This document shows, piece by piece, positions 27,739 to 37,648 of a stretch of 64,000 nucleotides of DNA. Made by a program: the position numbers and the translations under genes. Source of the DNA: Phreatobacter stygius (GTDB taxonomy: Bacteria; Pseudomonadota; Alphaproteobacteria; Rhizobiales; Phreatobacteraceae); the NCBI RefSeq assembly GCF_005144885.1, contig NZ_CP039690.1, positions 3,857,001-3,921,000 of the forward strand, in the 5' to 3' direction. Positions within the stretch are counted from its first letter, which is position 1. The number at the start of each line of letters is the position of its first letter. The notes beneath the pieces were generated by a model. The model did no database searches and was not told the origin of the DNA. It was given only the letters and a program-made list of their open reading frames with translations.

Positions 27739-29474
27739 TGATGAAAGTCGATCCCATCACCTTCGCGGTCATCAAGAGCGGCCTCGATTCGATAGCCGAC
27801 GAAATGGCTTACACCGTGGTGCGCATCGCGCGCTCGGAGATCGTCAAGGACGTCATGGATTTCTCGGCGGCGATCTGCGCCGGCGACGGCCAGATGGTGG
27901 CGCAGGCCAAGACCATCGCCCAGCATCTCGGCGCCATCCCCGAGGCGATGCAGTCGGTGCTGTCGAAGTTCGGCGACGACCTGCATGACGGCGACGTGGT
28001 GATCCTCAACGATCCCTATCACGGCGGCATGCACCTGCCCGACATCTTCATGTTCGTGCCGATCTTCCACGGCGGCAAGCGGCGCGCCTTCGCGGTGGTC
28101 ATTTGCCACCACACCGATGTCGGCGGCCGGGTGCCCGGCTCGAATGCCTCGGATTCCACCGAGATTTACCAGGAAGGCCTGCGCATCCCGCCGTTGAAGC
28201 TCTACGACCGCGGTGTGCTCAACACGACGCTCGAGACCATGATCAAGATCAATGTCCGGGTGCCCGATCGGGTCTGGGGCGATCTGTCGGCGCAGTTCGC
28301 CGCCGCCCAGGTCGGCAAGCGTGGCCTCGACAAGCTGATGCAGCGCTACGGCGCCGACGATGTCGATACCTATATGCAGGAACTGCTCGACTATGCCGAA
28401 AGGCTGACCCGCCAGGAGATCAAGACCTGGCCGCGCGGCACCTATCGTTTCACCGATTACATCGACGACGACGGTTTCTCCGACACGCCGATCCCGATCA
28501 ATGTGGCGATCACCGTGCGCGACGACGGCACGCTTTATGTCGACTATACCGGCTCGTCGCCGCAGGTGAAGGGTGCGCTCAATTCGACCTTGAGCTTCAC
28601 CCATTCGCTGACCTATCTCAGCGTCCGCTGCGTGTTGGCGCGCGACATCCCCAACAATGTCGGCATGTTCCGCTGCGTCGAGGTCAAGGCGCCCGAGGCT
28701 TCCGTCTTGAACCCGGTCATGCCGGGCCCTTGCGCGGCCCGTGCGCTGACCGGCTACCGGGTGTTCGATTGTATGCTCGGGGCGCTCGCCAAGATCGTGC
28801 CGGACAAGGTGCCGGCGGCCGGCGAGGGCGGCAACAGCGTCATTTGCATCAGCGGTCTCAGGCCCAATCGCCAGCCCTTCATTATTGTCGACATGATCTG
28901 CGGCGCCTGGGGCGGCCGGCCCGACAAGGACGGGCTGGAGGCGGTGACCAATGCCTCGCAGAACCTCTCCAACATGCCGGTCGAGGTGATGGAAGCCGAG
29001 CACCCCGTGCGCATCGAGGATTATGGCTTCGTCACCGACAGCTGCGGTGCCGGCCGCTGGCGCGGCGGTGTCGGCATCCGCCGCTCCTATCGGATCCTGG
29101 CGCCCGAGGCGCTGCTGCAGATGCGCACCGACCGGGTCAAGTTCCGGCCCTACGGCCTTGCCGGCGGCGAGCCCGGCGGGCCCTCGCGCAATGCCATGGA
29201 GGTTGCCGGCGTCTGGCGCGACCTGCCGGGCAAGATCACCACGACGGTCGAGCAGGGCACGCTCATCGTGCATGAACAGGCCGGTGCCGGCGGCTTCGGC
29301 GATCCCCTGACGCGCGATCCCGACCATGTTCGCGAGGATCTGATCGACGGCAAGATCTCGGCCGCCTTCGCCGCCCGTCACTACGCGGTGCTGTTCGCCG
29401 ACAGGCAGGCGGTCGATTTTGCCGGTACGGAGCGCCTGCGCGCCGAGCGTGCCGCCGCGACGCGGGAGGCCTGA
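27738..29474 (+). CDS. Hydantoinase B/oxoprolinase family protein, subunit B
   Basis: This 578-residue partner of the preceding protein is a Hydantoinase_B domain over nearly its full length. It has M-D-F-S-A-A-I-C-A-G-D-G near residue 40, then N-D-P-Y-H-G-G-M-H-L-P-D and H-H-T-D-V-G-G, which hold likely metal ligands. A C-terminal G-A-G-G-F-G-D-P motif is also present. It starts within the subunit A stop (TGATGATG), so equal synthesis is expected. Substrate is unknown. The TetR gene follows by one base. Confidence 0.92.
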   Translation: MMKVDPITFAVIKSGLDSIADEMAYTVVRIARSEIVKDVMDFSAAICAGDGQMVAQAKTIAQHLGAIPEAMQSVLSKFGDDLHDGDVVILNDPYHGGMHLPDIFMFVPIFHGGKRRAFAVVICHHTDVGGRVPGSNASDSTEIYQEGLRIPPLKLYDRGVLNTTLETMIKINVRVPDRVWGDLSAQFAAAQVGKRGLDKLMQRYGADDVDTYMQELLDYAERLTRQEIKTWPRGTYRFTDYIDDDGFSDTPIPINVAITVRDDGTLYVDYTGSSPQVKGALNSTLSFTHSLTYLSVRCVLARDIPNNVGMFRCVEVKAPEASVLNPVMPGPCAARALTGYRVFDCMLGALAKIVPDKVPAAGEGGNSVICISGLRPNRQPFIIVDMICGAWGGRPDKDGLEAVTNASQNLSNMPVEVMEAEHPVRIEDYGFVTDSCGAGRWRGGVGIRRSYRILAPEALLQMRTDRVKFRPYGLAGGEPGGPSRNAMEVAGVWRDLPGKITTTVEQGTLIVHEQAGAGGFGDPLTRDPDHVREDLIDGKISAAFAARHYAVLFADRQAVDFAGTERLRAERAAATREA

Positions 29475-29475
29475 C

Positions 29476-30192
29476 ATGGCCGCCGCGGCGATCCCAGCGA
29501 AGGCTTCGGGCGTCAAGGCGACCCGCAATCCGGAAGCCAGCCGCGCCCGGATCCTGGAGGCCGCGCGGATCGAGTTTGTCACCCAGGGGCTGAACGGCGC
29601 CCGGGTCGACCGCATCGCCGAGCAATCAGGTGTCAACAAGAACCTGATCTATCACTATTTCGGCTCCAAGGACGGGCTTTATCTCGAGGTCCTGGAGCGG
29701 ATCTATTCGGGTCTGCGCAAGAGCCAGAAGGATGACGACGTCAGGGGTCTGCCACCGCTCGAAGGCATGCGCCAACTGGTCGGCAACACCTTCGACCATT
29801 TCGTCGCGACCCCCGATCTCATCCGGCTGATGAGCATCGAGAACATCCATTACGCCCAGCACCTGAAGGGCTCGACGACGATCAAGCCGCTCTATGGCGG
29901 CCTGCTCGACACGCTCCGCACGCTGCTCCGGCGTGGCCAGGCCGACGGCGTGTTCCGCGCCGAGGTCGACGAGGTCGATCTCTACCTGTCGATCTCGGGT
30001 CTCGCCTATTTCTTCCTGTCCAACCAGCACACCCTGTCCTGGCTTCTCGATCGCGACTTCGTCGCGGCGAAGCGCGTGGCCGGGCGCCGACGCCATGTCG
30101 TCGAGATGGTGCTGAGCTATTTGACGCATATTCCGCCTGAAGAAGCGGGGGGCGCCAAAACAGAGGTGATCAAGTCGGAGGACGGACAATGA
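29476..30192 (+). CDS. TetR family regulator inside the hydantoinase operon
   Basis: This 238-residue protein has a TetR helix-turn-helix at about residues 20-70 (S-R-A-R-I-L-E-A-A-R-I-E-F, then V-N-K-N-L-I-Y-H-Y-F-G-S-K-D-G-L-Y). The C-terminal TetR_C domain resembles that of nitrogen/pyrimidine-catabolism repressors of the RutR kind. It is co-transcribed between enzyme and transporter genes (one-base gap upstream, four-base overlap downstream). The palindrome at 25613-25626 at the operon head suggests negative feedback relieved by the substrate. Confidence 0.9.
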   Translation: MAAAAIPAKASGVKATRNPEASRARILEAARIEFVTQGLNGARVDRIAEQSGVNKNLIYHYFGSKDGLYLEVLERIYSGLRKSQKDDDVRGLPPLEGMRQLVGNTFDHFVATPDLIRLMSIENIHYAQHLKGSTTIKPLYGGLLDTLRTLLRRGQADGVFRAEVDEVDLYLSISGLAYFFLSNQHTLSWLLDRDFVAAKRVAGRRRHVVEMVLSYLTHIPPEEAGGAKTEVIKSEDGQ

Positions 30193-31184
30193 AAAAGTTT
30201 CTATCGGCGGCGGCCATGGCGGCCGTGGCCTTGGTGGGGCTGGCCGCCTGGCCCGCCGGCGCCCAGCCGGCCGCGGCGCCGGACAAGCTTTCGGTCAGGC
30301 TCGACTTCTCGCCCTGGGGCGTGCAGGCGGCCATGCATCTGGCCAAGAACCGCGGCTGGTTCCGCGAGGCCAATCTCGATGTCGACATCCAGGACGGCCG
30401 CGGTTCGGGCAATACCATCCAGCTGGTCAATGCCGGCCAGGCCGATGTCGGGCAGGTCCAGGTTGGCCTGGTCGGTTCGGCCCGCGCCCAGGGCGCCAAC
30501 ATCAGGGCGATCGCGACCTTCCAGCGCCGCACCGATCTCTGCATCCTGGTCGACCGGGCCTCGCCCGTCGCCCGCGCCGCGGATCTGCGCGGCAAGACCG
30601 TGGTGGTCTTCGCCGCCAGCCCCTGGGCGCCGTTCATCGATCTCTACCTGCGCGCCGGTGGCCTCACCCGCAACGACCTGAAGATCGACTTCGTCGATCC
30701 GGCCGCGCTCTGGGGCACCTATACCGCCAAGCGCGCCGACGGCCTGATGTCGACGGTCGGTTCGGCCTTGCCGATCGCCGACCGGGCGCGGCCGTCGAAA
30801 TGCCTGCTGGCGGCGGATGAGGGCATTGCCTTTCCGAGCTATGGCCTGGTCGCCCGCGACGACACCATTGCCGCCAAGGGCGCGGCGCTGCGCCGGCTGA
30901 TCCAGGTCCAGCAGCGCGCCTGGGAACATCTGCGCACCAATCCCGACGACGGCGTCCGCGCCATGATCGCCGAGCGGCCGGATGCCCGGCTCGACCCGGA
31001 GGTGCTGCGTGGCCAGATCAAGCTGACCATCGACTATTTCGACACGCCGGCATCGCAGGGCCGGCCGATCGGCTGGCAGGCCCGCGAGGACTGGGAGGCC
31101 GCGCTGAAATCGATGGAGGCGGCGGGCGTCGTGCGCGCCGGCTGGGCCGTCACCGATTATTTCACCAACCAGCTGGTCGAGTGA
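30189..31184 (+). CDS. NMT1/THI5-like ABC transporter substrate-binding protein
   Basis: This 331-residue protein has a Sec-type signal peptide (M-K-K-F-L-S, hydrophobic core, cleavage near A-G-A at 25). It is the only complete binding protein here without a twin-arginine start. The mature part follows the SsuA/ThiY fold: V-R-L-D-F-S-P-W-G-V-Q-A-A-M-H-L-A, then G-S-G-N-T-I-Q-L-V-N-A-G-Q-A-D-V-G. Such receptors bind pyrimidines, sulfonates or nitriles. In a hydantoinase operon a pyrimidine or hydantoin-like ring is the likely ligand. It overlaps the TetR stop by four bases. Confidence 0.9.
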   Translation: MKKFLSAAAMAAVALVGLAAWPAGAQPAAAPDKLSVRLDFSPWGVQAAMHLAKNRGWFREANLDVDIQDGRGSGNTIQLVNAGQADVGQVQVGLVGSARAQGANIRAIATFQRRTDLCILVDRASPVARAADLRGKTVVVFAASPWAPFIDLYLRAGGLTRNDLKIDFVDPAALWGTYTAKRADGLMSTVGSALPIADRARPSKCLLAADEGIAFPSYGLVARDDTIAAKGAALRRLIQVQQRAWEHLRTNPDDGVRAMIAERPDARLDPEVLRGQIKLTIDYFDTPASQGRPIGWQAREDWEAALKSMEAAGVVRAGWAVTDYFTNQLVE

Positions 31185-31186
31185 CC

Positions 31187-31990
31187 ATGACCTTCCAGAC
31201 GCCAGCACCGGCCGTGACGGCGGCCTATGTCTCCGTCCGCGGCGCGGGCAAGACCTATATGTCGCCGCGCGGTCCGGTGCCGGCCCTGCTCGGCATCGAT
31301 CTCGACATCCGGCCCGGCGAATTCGTCAGCGTGGTCGGGCCGTCGGGCTGCGGCAAGAGCACGCTGTTGAAATGTGTCGCCGGGCTGGAGGAGGTTTCCA
31401 CCGGCGAGATCCGCGTCGGCGGCAGGCCGCTCGACGGCCCGCCGGACAAGCTCGGCGTGGTGTTCCAGCGCGACGTCCTGCTCGACTGGCGCACCGTGCT
31501 CGACAATGTGCTCCTGTCGATCGAGTTCCTCGGCCTGCCGCGGGCGCAATACCGCGACCGGGCGCTGACGCTGCTCAACCGCTTCGGGCTTGCCGGTTTC
31601 GAACATCGTTTCCCCTGGGAACTGTCCGGCGGCATGCGCCAGCGCGCCTCGATCTGCCGGGCGCTGCTGGCCGATCCAGAGCTGCTGCTGATGGATGAAC
31701 CCTTCGGCGCGCTCGACGCCATGACCCGCGACGACCTGAACATCGAACTCGCCCGGATCTGGCAGGACACCCGCAAGACCCTCCTGTTCATCACCCATTC
31801 GATCGCCGAAGCGGTGTTCCTGTCCGACCGCGTCGTCATGATGGGCAAGGCGCCGGGCAAGATCCTCGACATCATCGACATCGACCTGCCGCGGCCGCGC
31901 TCGCTGGCGATCCGCGAGAGCGCCGGCTTTGCCGCCTATACCCAACGCATCCGTCACCATTTCGCCGAGCTGGGGATCGTCAAGGAATGA
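31187..31990 (+). CDS. ABC transporter ATP-binding protein, SsuB/TauB-like
   Basis: This 267-residue ATPase has Walker A G-P-S-G-C-G-K-S-T near residue 50. The Q-loop is F-Q-R-D-V-L-L-D-W-R, a feature of the nitrate/sulfonate/taurine group. The signature is L-S-G-G-M-R-Q-R and Walker B is L-L-M-D-E-P-F-G-A-L-D. The ATG at 31187 is chosen; a GTG at 31181 overlaps the preceding stop. It energises the importer formed with the adjacent receptor and permease and overlaps the permease by four bases. Confidence 0.92.
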   Translation: MTFQTPAPAVTAAYVSVRGAGKTYMSPRGPVPALLGIDLDIRPGEFVSVVGPSGCGKSTLLKCVAGLEEVSTGEIRVGGRPLDGPPDKLGVVFQRDVLLDWRTVLDNVLLSIEFLGLPRAQYRDRALTLLNRFGLAGFEHRFPWELSGGMRQRASICRALLADPELLLMDEPFGALDAMTRDDLNIELARIWQDTRKTLLFITHSIAEAVFLSDRVVMMGKAPGKILDIIDIDLPRPRSLAIRESAGFAAYTQRIRHHFAELGIVKE

Positions 31991-32793
31991 TGCGCGCGCT
32001 GAAACGCCTGTTCGCCGCCGATAACGAGGTTCGCGACGTCCTCCTCGTGCTGGCCGCTTCGCTCATCCTGTGGGAGATCGGTGTCGCCCTGTTCCAGCCG
32101 TCGCCCTTGATCCTGCCGGCGCCCTCGGCGGTGTTTTCGGCGTTCATGGAGACACCCGGCCTGTTCATGCGCCATCTCGGCTTCACGCTGGCCATGACCT
32201 GCGTCGGTTTCGTGCTGGCGGTGGCGCTCGGCATCGCGCTCTCCGTCGGCATCGTCTATTCGCCGTTCCTCGAGCGTACGGTCTATACCCTGCTGGTGGC
32301 GCTCAACTCGATCCCGAAAGTCGCGCTGGCGCCGCTCTTCGTCATCTGGCTCGGCACCGGCACCGAGCCGAAGATCGCCATCGCCCTGATGCTGGCGATC
32401 TTTCCGATCGTCATCGACATGGTGCTGGGGCTGCGCTCGGTCGATCCCGACATGCTGCATCTGGCGCGTGTCTCCCGGGCCTCGCCCTGGGCCGTGCTGT
32501 TCAAGATCCGCTTTCCCTGCGCCCTGCCGAGCCTGTTTGCCGGCATGAAGGTGGCGGTGTCCTTTGCTCTCGTCGGTGCCATCGTCGGCGAGTTTGTCGC
32601 CGGTAGCCAGGGCCTCGGTTTCCAAATCCTGGTGGCGCAGGGACAGTTCGACACGACCAGGGTGTTCGTCTCGCTGCTGCTGCTCGGCTTCGTCGGCACC
32701 ATCCTGTTTTTCCTGGTCGACTTCGTCGAGCGCCTGCTATTGCCCTGGCACGTTTCGCAGCGCGCCCGTCAGGGCCAGTCCAGGCACGTATGA
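31987..32793 (+). CDS. ABC transporter permease, SsuC/TauC-like
   Basis: This 268-residue inner-membrane protein has about six helices. The BPD_transp_1 coupling motif lies near residues 150-185 (A-R-V-S-R-A-S-P-W-A-V-L-F-K-I-R-F-P with A-L-P). P-K-V-A-L-A-P-L-F-V-I-W-L-G-T-G is typical of the nitrate/sulfonate group. Start and stop both overlap neighbours (ATGA), placing it in one transcript with the hydantoinase genes. Confidence 0.92.
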   Translation: MMRALKRLFAADNEVRDVLLVLAASLILWEIGVALFQPSPLILPAPSAVFSAFMETPGLFMRHLGFTLAMTCVGFVLAVALGIALSVGIVYSPFLERTVYTLLVALNSIPKVALAPLFVIWLGTGTEPKIAIALMLAIFPIVIDMVLGLRSVDPDMLHLARVSRASPWAVLFKIRFPCALPSLFAGMKVAVSFALVGAIVGEFVAGSQGLGFQILVAQGQFDTTRVFVSLLLLGFVGTILFFLVDFVERLLLPWHVSQRARQGQSRHV

Positions 32794-33734
32794 CCGATCG
32801 GCAGGCATCGCAGCCCCGCGTCCTTCTCGGCATCGCCGCGCTGGTCGCGACCGGCGCGCTCTGGGGCAGCAACCATGTCGTCGCCCGGGCCGTGCGCGAT
32901 GTCGTGCCTTTGCCGTCAATGGTATTCTGGCGCTGGGCGATCGGCGTGGTCGTACTCACCCTGATTGCCCTGCCGACGCTGCGTCCGGCCTGGCCGGCGA
33001 TCCGCGCGCGCCTCGGCGACCTGATTGTCGGCGGCGTGGTCGGCGTCGGCCTCTTCTCCTACCTGTTGATCGGCGGCGCCTATCAAAGCATTGCCATCGA
33101 GGTCGGTTTCATCAACGCAACCACGCCGATCTGGGTGGCGCTGCTCGGCCTCAGGATGGGCGAGGGGCGGGTGCCGCTGGCCACCTGGCTGTCGCTGGCC
33201 CTGGCCTTTGCCGGCACGCTCCTGATCATCACCAAGGGCGACCCCGCGGTCATCGCCCAGCTCGACTTCAACCTCGGCAATCTCCTGTCGCTGCTGGCAG
33301 CGATCACCTTCGCCTGGTTCTCGCTGCGCCTGCGCGACTGGACCCGCACCATCGGCGCGCTGCCGCTGTCGGTCGTCACCGCCTGGGTGGCTCTGCTCCT
33401 GGTGTTCCTGCCGGTCTATCTGGTCTGGCTCTTGACCGGCGGGCCCTGGCTGATCTGGCCGGGACAGGACCGCGACTTCGCGCTCGCGGCGATCGCTTAT
33501 GTCGGGCTCGGTCCGACCATGCTCGGCAACCTGTTCTACCTCTATGGGGTCGTCACCAACGGGCCGCAACGCGCGGCGGTCTTCCTTTATCTCAGCCCGG
33601 TCTTTTCCGCCGGCTTCGCCATGATCTGGCTCGGCGAACAACTCGCCTGGTTCCATGTCGCCGGCTTCGTCGCCATCATTGCCGGGCTGGTGCTGCTCAA
33701 CCGCGTTGGCCGGGTGCGGGTGCCCACGGCGTGA
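32790..33734 (+). CDS. EamA/DMT family transporter
   Basis: This 314-residue protein has ten predicted membrane helices in two EamA repeats. The first opens with G-A-L-W-G-S-N-H-V-V-A-R, and the second ends with S-P-V-F-S-A-G-F-A-M-I-W-L-G-E-Q. DMT proteins generally export metabolites. It overlaps the permease stop by four bases, so it is the last gene of the hydantoinase operon and may export a product or excess intermediate. That role is inferred only from position. Confidence 0.9.
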   Translation: MTDRQASQPRVLLGIAALVATGALWGSNHVVARAVRDVVPLPSMVFWRWAIGVVVLTLIALPTLRPAWPAIRARLGDLIVGGVVGVGLFSYLLIGGAYQSIAIEVGFINATTPIWVALLGLRMGEGRVPLATWLSLALAFAGTLLIITKGDPAVIAQLDFNLGNLLSLLAAITFAWFSLRLRDWTRTIGALPLSVVTAWVALLLVFLPVYLVWLLTGGPWLIWPGQDRDFALAAIAYVGLGPTMLGNLFYLYGVVTNGPQRAAVFLYLSPVFSAGFAMIWLGEQLAWFHVAGFVAIIAGLVLLNRVGRVRVPTA

Positions 33735-33738
33735 GTCG

Positions 33739-33904
33739 CCACGTCACCCCCGGCGAGCGAAGCGAGGGAAGGGGGTCCAGGGCCGCTTCATCGGCGCTTG
33801 CAGCGCATGTCGTCGAGGTGTTTTCCCAACGTTGAGGTCGCGCGCTGCGACTCCTGGACCCCCGTCCCGCCCTCGCTTCGCTCAGGCGCCGGGGGTGACG
33901 TCGT
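33739..33904. repeat. Intergenic inverted repeat, family A
   Basis: The left arm at about 33739-33780 (ACGTCACCCCCGGCGAGCGA ... GGGGGTCCAG) and the right arm at 33851-33904 (CTCCTGGACCCCC ... CGGGGGTGACGTCG) are inverted copies matching those at 1196-1370. The element lies between convergent genes and may end both transcripts. The remaining gap to 33955 holds nothing else. Confidence 0.8.
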
Positions 33905-33955
33905 GGTCCAGGTGCGAGCCTCGAAGGACGGCCAACCCGCCCGCAATACCCCGGC

Positions 33956-34450
33956 TCAGGCGCCGAAGCCGGCGCGTTTCAGCCGGGAAATCGCAAGATC
34001 GAGCGCCGACAGGAAGGCCGAGCGGTCGCGCGGCGCGAACGGCTTCGGCCCGCGCGTCGTCTCGCCGGCCGAGCGCAGGCCATCCATGAGGTTGCGGGTG
34101 GCGAGCGACAGGCCGATCGAGGTCTCGTCGAACAGCTTGCCGGTCGGGGCCAGAACCACGGCACCGGCCTTGACGCCGCGCGCTGCCAGCGGGATGTCGG
34201 CGGTGATGACGACGTCGCCGCGCGTCGCCCGCTCGGCGATCCAGTCATCCGCCACGTCGGGCCCGTCCCTGACCACGACGCGGTGGATCCACGGCTCGCG
34301 CGGCACCGCGATCGGGCTGTTGGCGACGACATGGACCTCGAGGCCATAACGCCCGGCGACCCGATAGACCTCGTCCTTCACCGGACAGGCATCGGCATCG
34401 ACGAAGACGGTGATGCGCTTCGGCGCGGCCGCGCCCGACACCTCGGTCAT
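33956..34450 (-). CDS. YaiI/YqxD (UPF0178, DUF188) family protein
   Basis: This 164-residue protein has the family start [16 protein letters not shown] and a later T-A-D-I-P-L-A motif, both with conserved acidic residues like those in PIN-type nucleases. Activity in this family is not established. The length is normal. It follows the DEAD-box gene by ten bases on the same strand, so an RNA-related role in one operon is possible but not shown. Confidence 0.9.
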   Translation of the reverse strand: MTEVSGAAAPKRITVFVDADACPVKDEVYRVAGRYGLEVHVVANSPIAVPREPWIHRVVVRDGPDVADDWIAERATRGDVVITADIPLAARGVKAGAVVLAPTGKLFDETSIGLSLATRNLMDGLRSAGETTRGPKPFAPRDRSAFLSALDLAISRLKRAGFGA

Positions 34451-34460
34451 CGCGTCGGCC

Positions 34461-36350
34461 TCACCGGCCCTTGCGGTGCTTGAACCCGCCGCGCTCGGCC
34501 TTGCCGGTCGGGCGTTGCGGCGGGCGCTTGCCCGCGGGCTTGCCGTCGTCCGAGCCGAAGGGCCGGCCTTCGGCCTTGAACGGCTTGCCTTCCCTGGCGG
34601 GCCTGGCGTCCTTGAACGGCTTGGCGTCGCGCGGGGGCTTGCCCTCGCCCTTGCCGAACGGCTTGCCCGCCGGCTTGCCGGCGAACTTGCGCGCCGGTCC
34701 CGCCGGGCCGCGCTGGCCGGGGGCTTCGGTCATCGGCTCGATATAGATGTCTTCGGCATTGGCGCGCCGGACGCTGATCGCGAACTCTTCCGCGACGGCC
34801 TCCGAGACCTCGAATTCGGTGACGTCGTCGAAGATCCTGATGGCGCCGATGTCCTGGCGGGTCACCTTGCCGCGCCGGCACAGCATCGGCAGGATCCATT
34901 TCGGATCGGCATTGTTCTCGCGTCCCGCATCGAGCCGGAACCAGGCCATGCCGGCGGAGGAGCGCGCCGGCCGGTCGTCGTCGCGGTCACGGGCGCCGCC
35001 GACGCGTTCTTTGGCGCCGCGCGGCTCGCGGCCCATGCTCGGCATGGTCACCTCTTCCGGCTCCGGCAGGCGGCCGCGCAGGACGCGCGCGAAAGCCGCG
35101 GCGATGTCGTCGGCCGACTTGTGCGCCAGCAGGGTCTCCGCCATCTGGCGGTCCTCTTCGCTCGGCTCGTCGGTCAGCAGCGGATCCAGCAGCAGCCGTT
35201 CGCCGTCGAGCTTGCGGATCTCGTCGGCGGTCGGCGGGCCCGACCATTGCGCCTTGATGCCGGCATTGGCGAGCAGGGTTTCGGCCCGGCGGTTGCGCGC
35301 CGGCGGCACGATCATCACGCTGATGCCCTTGCGCCCGGCACGGCCGGTGCGGCCGCTCCTGTGCTGCAGGATTTCCGCGTCATTGGGCAGTTCGGCATGG
35401 ATCACCAGGCCGAGATTGGGCAGGTCGATGCCGCGCGCGGCGACGTCGGTCGCCACGCAGATGCGCGCGCGACCGTCGCGCAGCGCCTGCAGCGCCATGT
35501 TGCGCTCGTGCTGGCCGAGCTCGCCCGACAGGAACACCGCCGAGAAGCCGCGCTCGACCAGAATGGACTGGAGATGGCGTACCGCGTTGCGGGTGTTGCA
35601 GAACACGATGGCGCTCGGCGATTCGACCTGCCGGAGCACGTTGACCACCGCGTGCTCGACCTCGTTGGGCACGACGCGGATGGCGCGATATTCGATATCG
35701 ATATGGCCGCCGCGCTCGCCGCGCGACGCCTCGATCCGGAAGGCATTGCGCTGGAAGCGCTTGGCCAGCGTCACGATGCCGGCCGGCAGCGTCGCCGAGA
35801 ACAGCAAGGTCCGGCGGTTTTCCGGCGTCGTGTTGAGGATGAATTCCAGGTCGTCGCGGAAGCCGAGATCGAGCATCTCGTCGGCCTCGTCCAGCACCAC
35901 GGCCTTCAGGCTGTAGGGGTTCAGCGCATTGCGCTCGATATGGTCGCGCAGGCGGCCCGGCGTGCCGACGACGATATGGGCGCCCTCGTCCAGCATGCGC
36001 CGTTCGCGCCGGGGGTCCATGCCGCCGACGCAGGCGACCACGCGGGCGCCGGTCTGGGCATAAAGCCAGGCCAGCTCGCGCTGCACCTGCAAGGCCAGTT
36101 CGCGGGTTGGCGCGATGATCAGCGCCATCGGGTCGCCGGCCGGCGCGATGCGTTCTTCGTCGCCGAGCAGCGTATGGGCGAGGCCGAGGCCATAGGCCAC
36201 GGTCTTGCCGGAGCCGGTCTGGGCCGAGACCAGCAGGTCGCGGTCGAGCGCCTGCGGACCCATGACCCCGCTCTGTACCGGGGTCAGTTCGGTATAGTCG
36301 CGTTCGGCCAGCGCACGCGCCAGCGGAGGAGAAATCGGAAGTTCCGTCAC
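34461..36350 (-). CDS. DEAD-box RNA helicase with basic repeat tail
   Basis: This 629-residue ATP-dependent RNA helicase carries the usual motifs: Q-motif near residue 25, [26 protein letters not shown], and H-R-S-G-R-T-G-R. A DbpA-type RNA-binding domain follows near 440-525. The last ~90 residues are a K/P/G-rich tail with repeated K-P-F/K-P-A-G-K units, probably RNA-binding. The GTG at 36350 is chosen because it precedes the conserved N-terminus; a TTG at 36398 would add 16 residues. DeaD/RhlE-like proteins act in ribosome assembly, often in the cold. Confidence 0.9.
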   Translation of the reverse strand: MTELPISPPLARALAERDYTELTPVQSGVMGPQALDRDLLVSAQTGSGKTVAYGLGLAHTLLGDEERIAPAGDPMALIIAPTRELALQVQRELAWLYAQTGARVVACVGGMDPRRERRMLDEGAHIVVGTPGRLRDHIERNALNPYSLKAVVLDEADEMLDLGFRDDLEFILNTTPENRRTLLFSATLPAGIVTLAKRFQRNAFRIEASRGERGGHIDIEYRAIRVVPNEVEHAVVNVLRQVESPSAIVFCNTRNAVRHLQSILVERGFSAVFLSGELGQHERNMALQALRDGRARICVATDVAARGIDLPNLGLVIHAELPNDAEILQHRSGRTGRAGRKGISVMIVPPARNRRAETLLANAGIKAQWSGPPTADEIRKLDGERLLLDPLLTDEPSEEDRQMAETLLAHKSADDIAAAFARVLRGRLPEPEEVTMPSMGREPRGAKERVGGARDRDDDRPARSSAGMAWFRLDAGRENNADPKWILPMLCRRGKVTRQDIGAIRIFDDVTEFEVSEAVAEEFAISVRRANAEDIYIEPMTEAPGQRGPAGPARKFAGKPAGKPFGKGEGKPPRDAKPFKDARPAREGKPFKAEGRPFGSDDGKPAGKRPPQRPTGKAERGGFKHRKGR

Positions 36351-36667
36351 GAGGATCGATGCCTTCTTGGGAGGAGTGTGGGTCGACAGCGACCCCAAAT
36401 GCTCACCGCCGCGGACCGAGCCGCCGTCGGTCCAAAATCCAACTGTATGGTGGCTCCTAAGCCAATTCAGCCGAAAATGCCATGGCTTGTTTGTGCGTTG
36501 CGAAGCGGGGCAGGCGAAATATGAGCCGGCGGCGGCGCTCCAGGCCGCCTGCCGTGCTATGTCCAGGGCCTATAGGCACAGGCTATCGTGCCTGGATATC
36601 TTCGGCGTTGAACGGCCGGCCGCGGCGCCGCACCTTAAGGTCAAACCAGAAGAATTCGGAGGATGCC

Positions 36668-37648
36668 ATGGTCGAGGGTCGAGCCACGTTGTCGCGGCGG
36701 GGTTTTGGCGCGCTGGCGCTGGCGGGCATCGCCGGGCCGGGCTTCGCCCAGGGTTACCCGAACCGGTCGATTCAGGTGGTCGTGCCGTTTGCCGCCGGCG
36801 GTGGCGTCGACGTCACCATGCGGGTCGCGGCCGAGGCCGCGGGTGACCTGATCGGCCAGCGCTTCGTCATCGAGAACCGCGGCGGCGGTGCCACCATCAC
36901 CGCGACGACCGCGGTCGTGCGTGCGGCGCCCGACGGCTATACCGTGCTCACCGCGCCGACCACCATGGTGATCAACGCCGCCTCGCGCGACAACCTGCCG
37001 TTCAACTGGAAGACCGACCTCGTGCCGGTCTGCATGATCGCCAAGCTGCCTTTGGTCGTGGTGGCGCGCGCCGACGCGCCCTATTCGACCATGAAGGAGT
37101 TCGAGGCGGCGGCCAGGGCCGCCCGCGACCCGATCACTTTCTCCTCCGGCGGCACCGGCACGGTCGCCCATCTCGCCGGCGAGCTCTATGCCTTGCGCAC
37201 CGGCGTCAAGCTGCAGCATGTGCCCTATCGCGGCGAGGGCCCGGCTTTGTCGGACCTGCTCGGCGGTTCGCTGAAAGTGTCGTTCGCGACGCTCGCTTCC
37301 GTGTCGGGCCAGATCGAGGCCGGTACGGTCAAGGCGCTGGGCGTCACCACCCGGGCGCGCACCAGCATGCTGCCCAATGTGCCGACGCTGGCCGAGCAGG
37401 GTTATGCCGATTACGACGTCTCGGCCTGGCTCGCGGTGGTGGCGCCGCGCGGCACGCCGCAGGAGGCGGTCGACGCCCTGCAGAAGGCTTTTTCCACCGT
37501 GCTGGCGACGCCGGCCATGCGCGAGCGGATGAAGGTGCTCGGCGCCGATCCGACGCCCGGCACGGCGGCCGAACTCGCCGCCTTCATGGACAAGGAAGCC
37601 AGCCAATGGGCCGAGGTGGTGCGCGCCATCGGCCTGAAACCCGAATGA
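36668..37648 (+). CDS. Orphan Bug/TctC family receptor
   Basis: This 326-residue periplasmic receptor has a Tat-like signal (L-S-R-R-G-F-G-A-L-A, cleavage near G-F-A at 22). The Bug fold shows V-V-V-P-F-A-A-G-G-G-V-D-V, then Y-T-V-L-T-A-P and F-S-S-G-G-T-G-T-V-A-H-L-A. It is distinct in sequence from the other Bug protein at 14958. GGAGG sits five bases before the ATG, so the longer upstream open frame is ignored. It overlaps the zinc dehydrogenase gene by four bases. No TctAB genes are nearby, so transport would need subunits from elsewhere. Confidence 0.9.
   Translation: MVEGRATLSRRGFGALALAGIAGPGFAQGYPNRSIQVVVPFAAGGGVDVTMRVAAEAAGDLIGQRFVIENRGGGATITATTAVVRAAPDGYTVLTAPTTMVINAASRDNLPFNWKTDLVPVCMIAKLPLVVVARADAPYSTMKEFEAAARAARDPITFSSGGTGTVAHLAGELYALRTGVKLQHVPYRGEGPALSDLLGGSLKVSFATLASVSGQIEAGTVKALGVTTRARTSMLPNVPTLAEQGYADYDVSAWLAVVAPRGTPQEAVDALQKAFSTVLATPAMRERMKVLGADPTPGTAAELAAFMDKEASQWAEVVRAIGLKPE

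Noticed and set aside
27423-29639. A 738-codon minus-strand open frame across the hydantoinase B gene
   Set aside because: It is antisense to a well-conserved gene, has the H/R/A/G-rich composition of a GC-rich shadow frame and no family motif.
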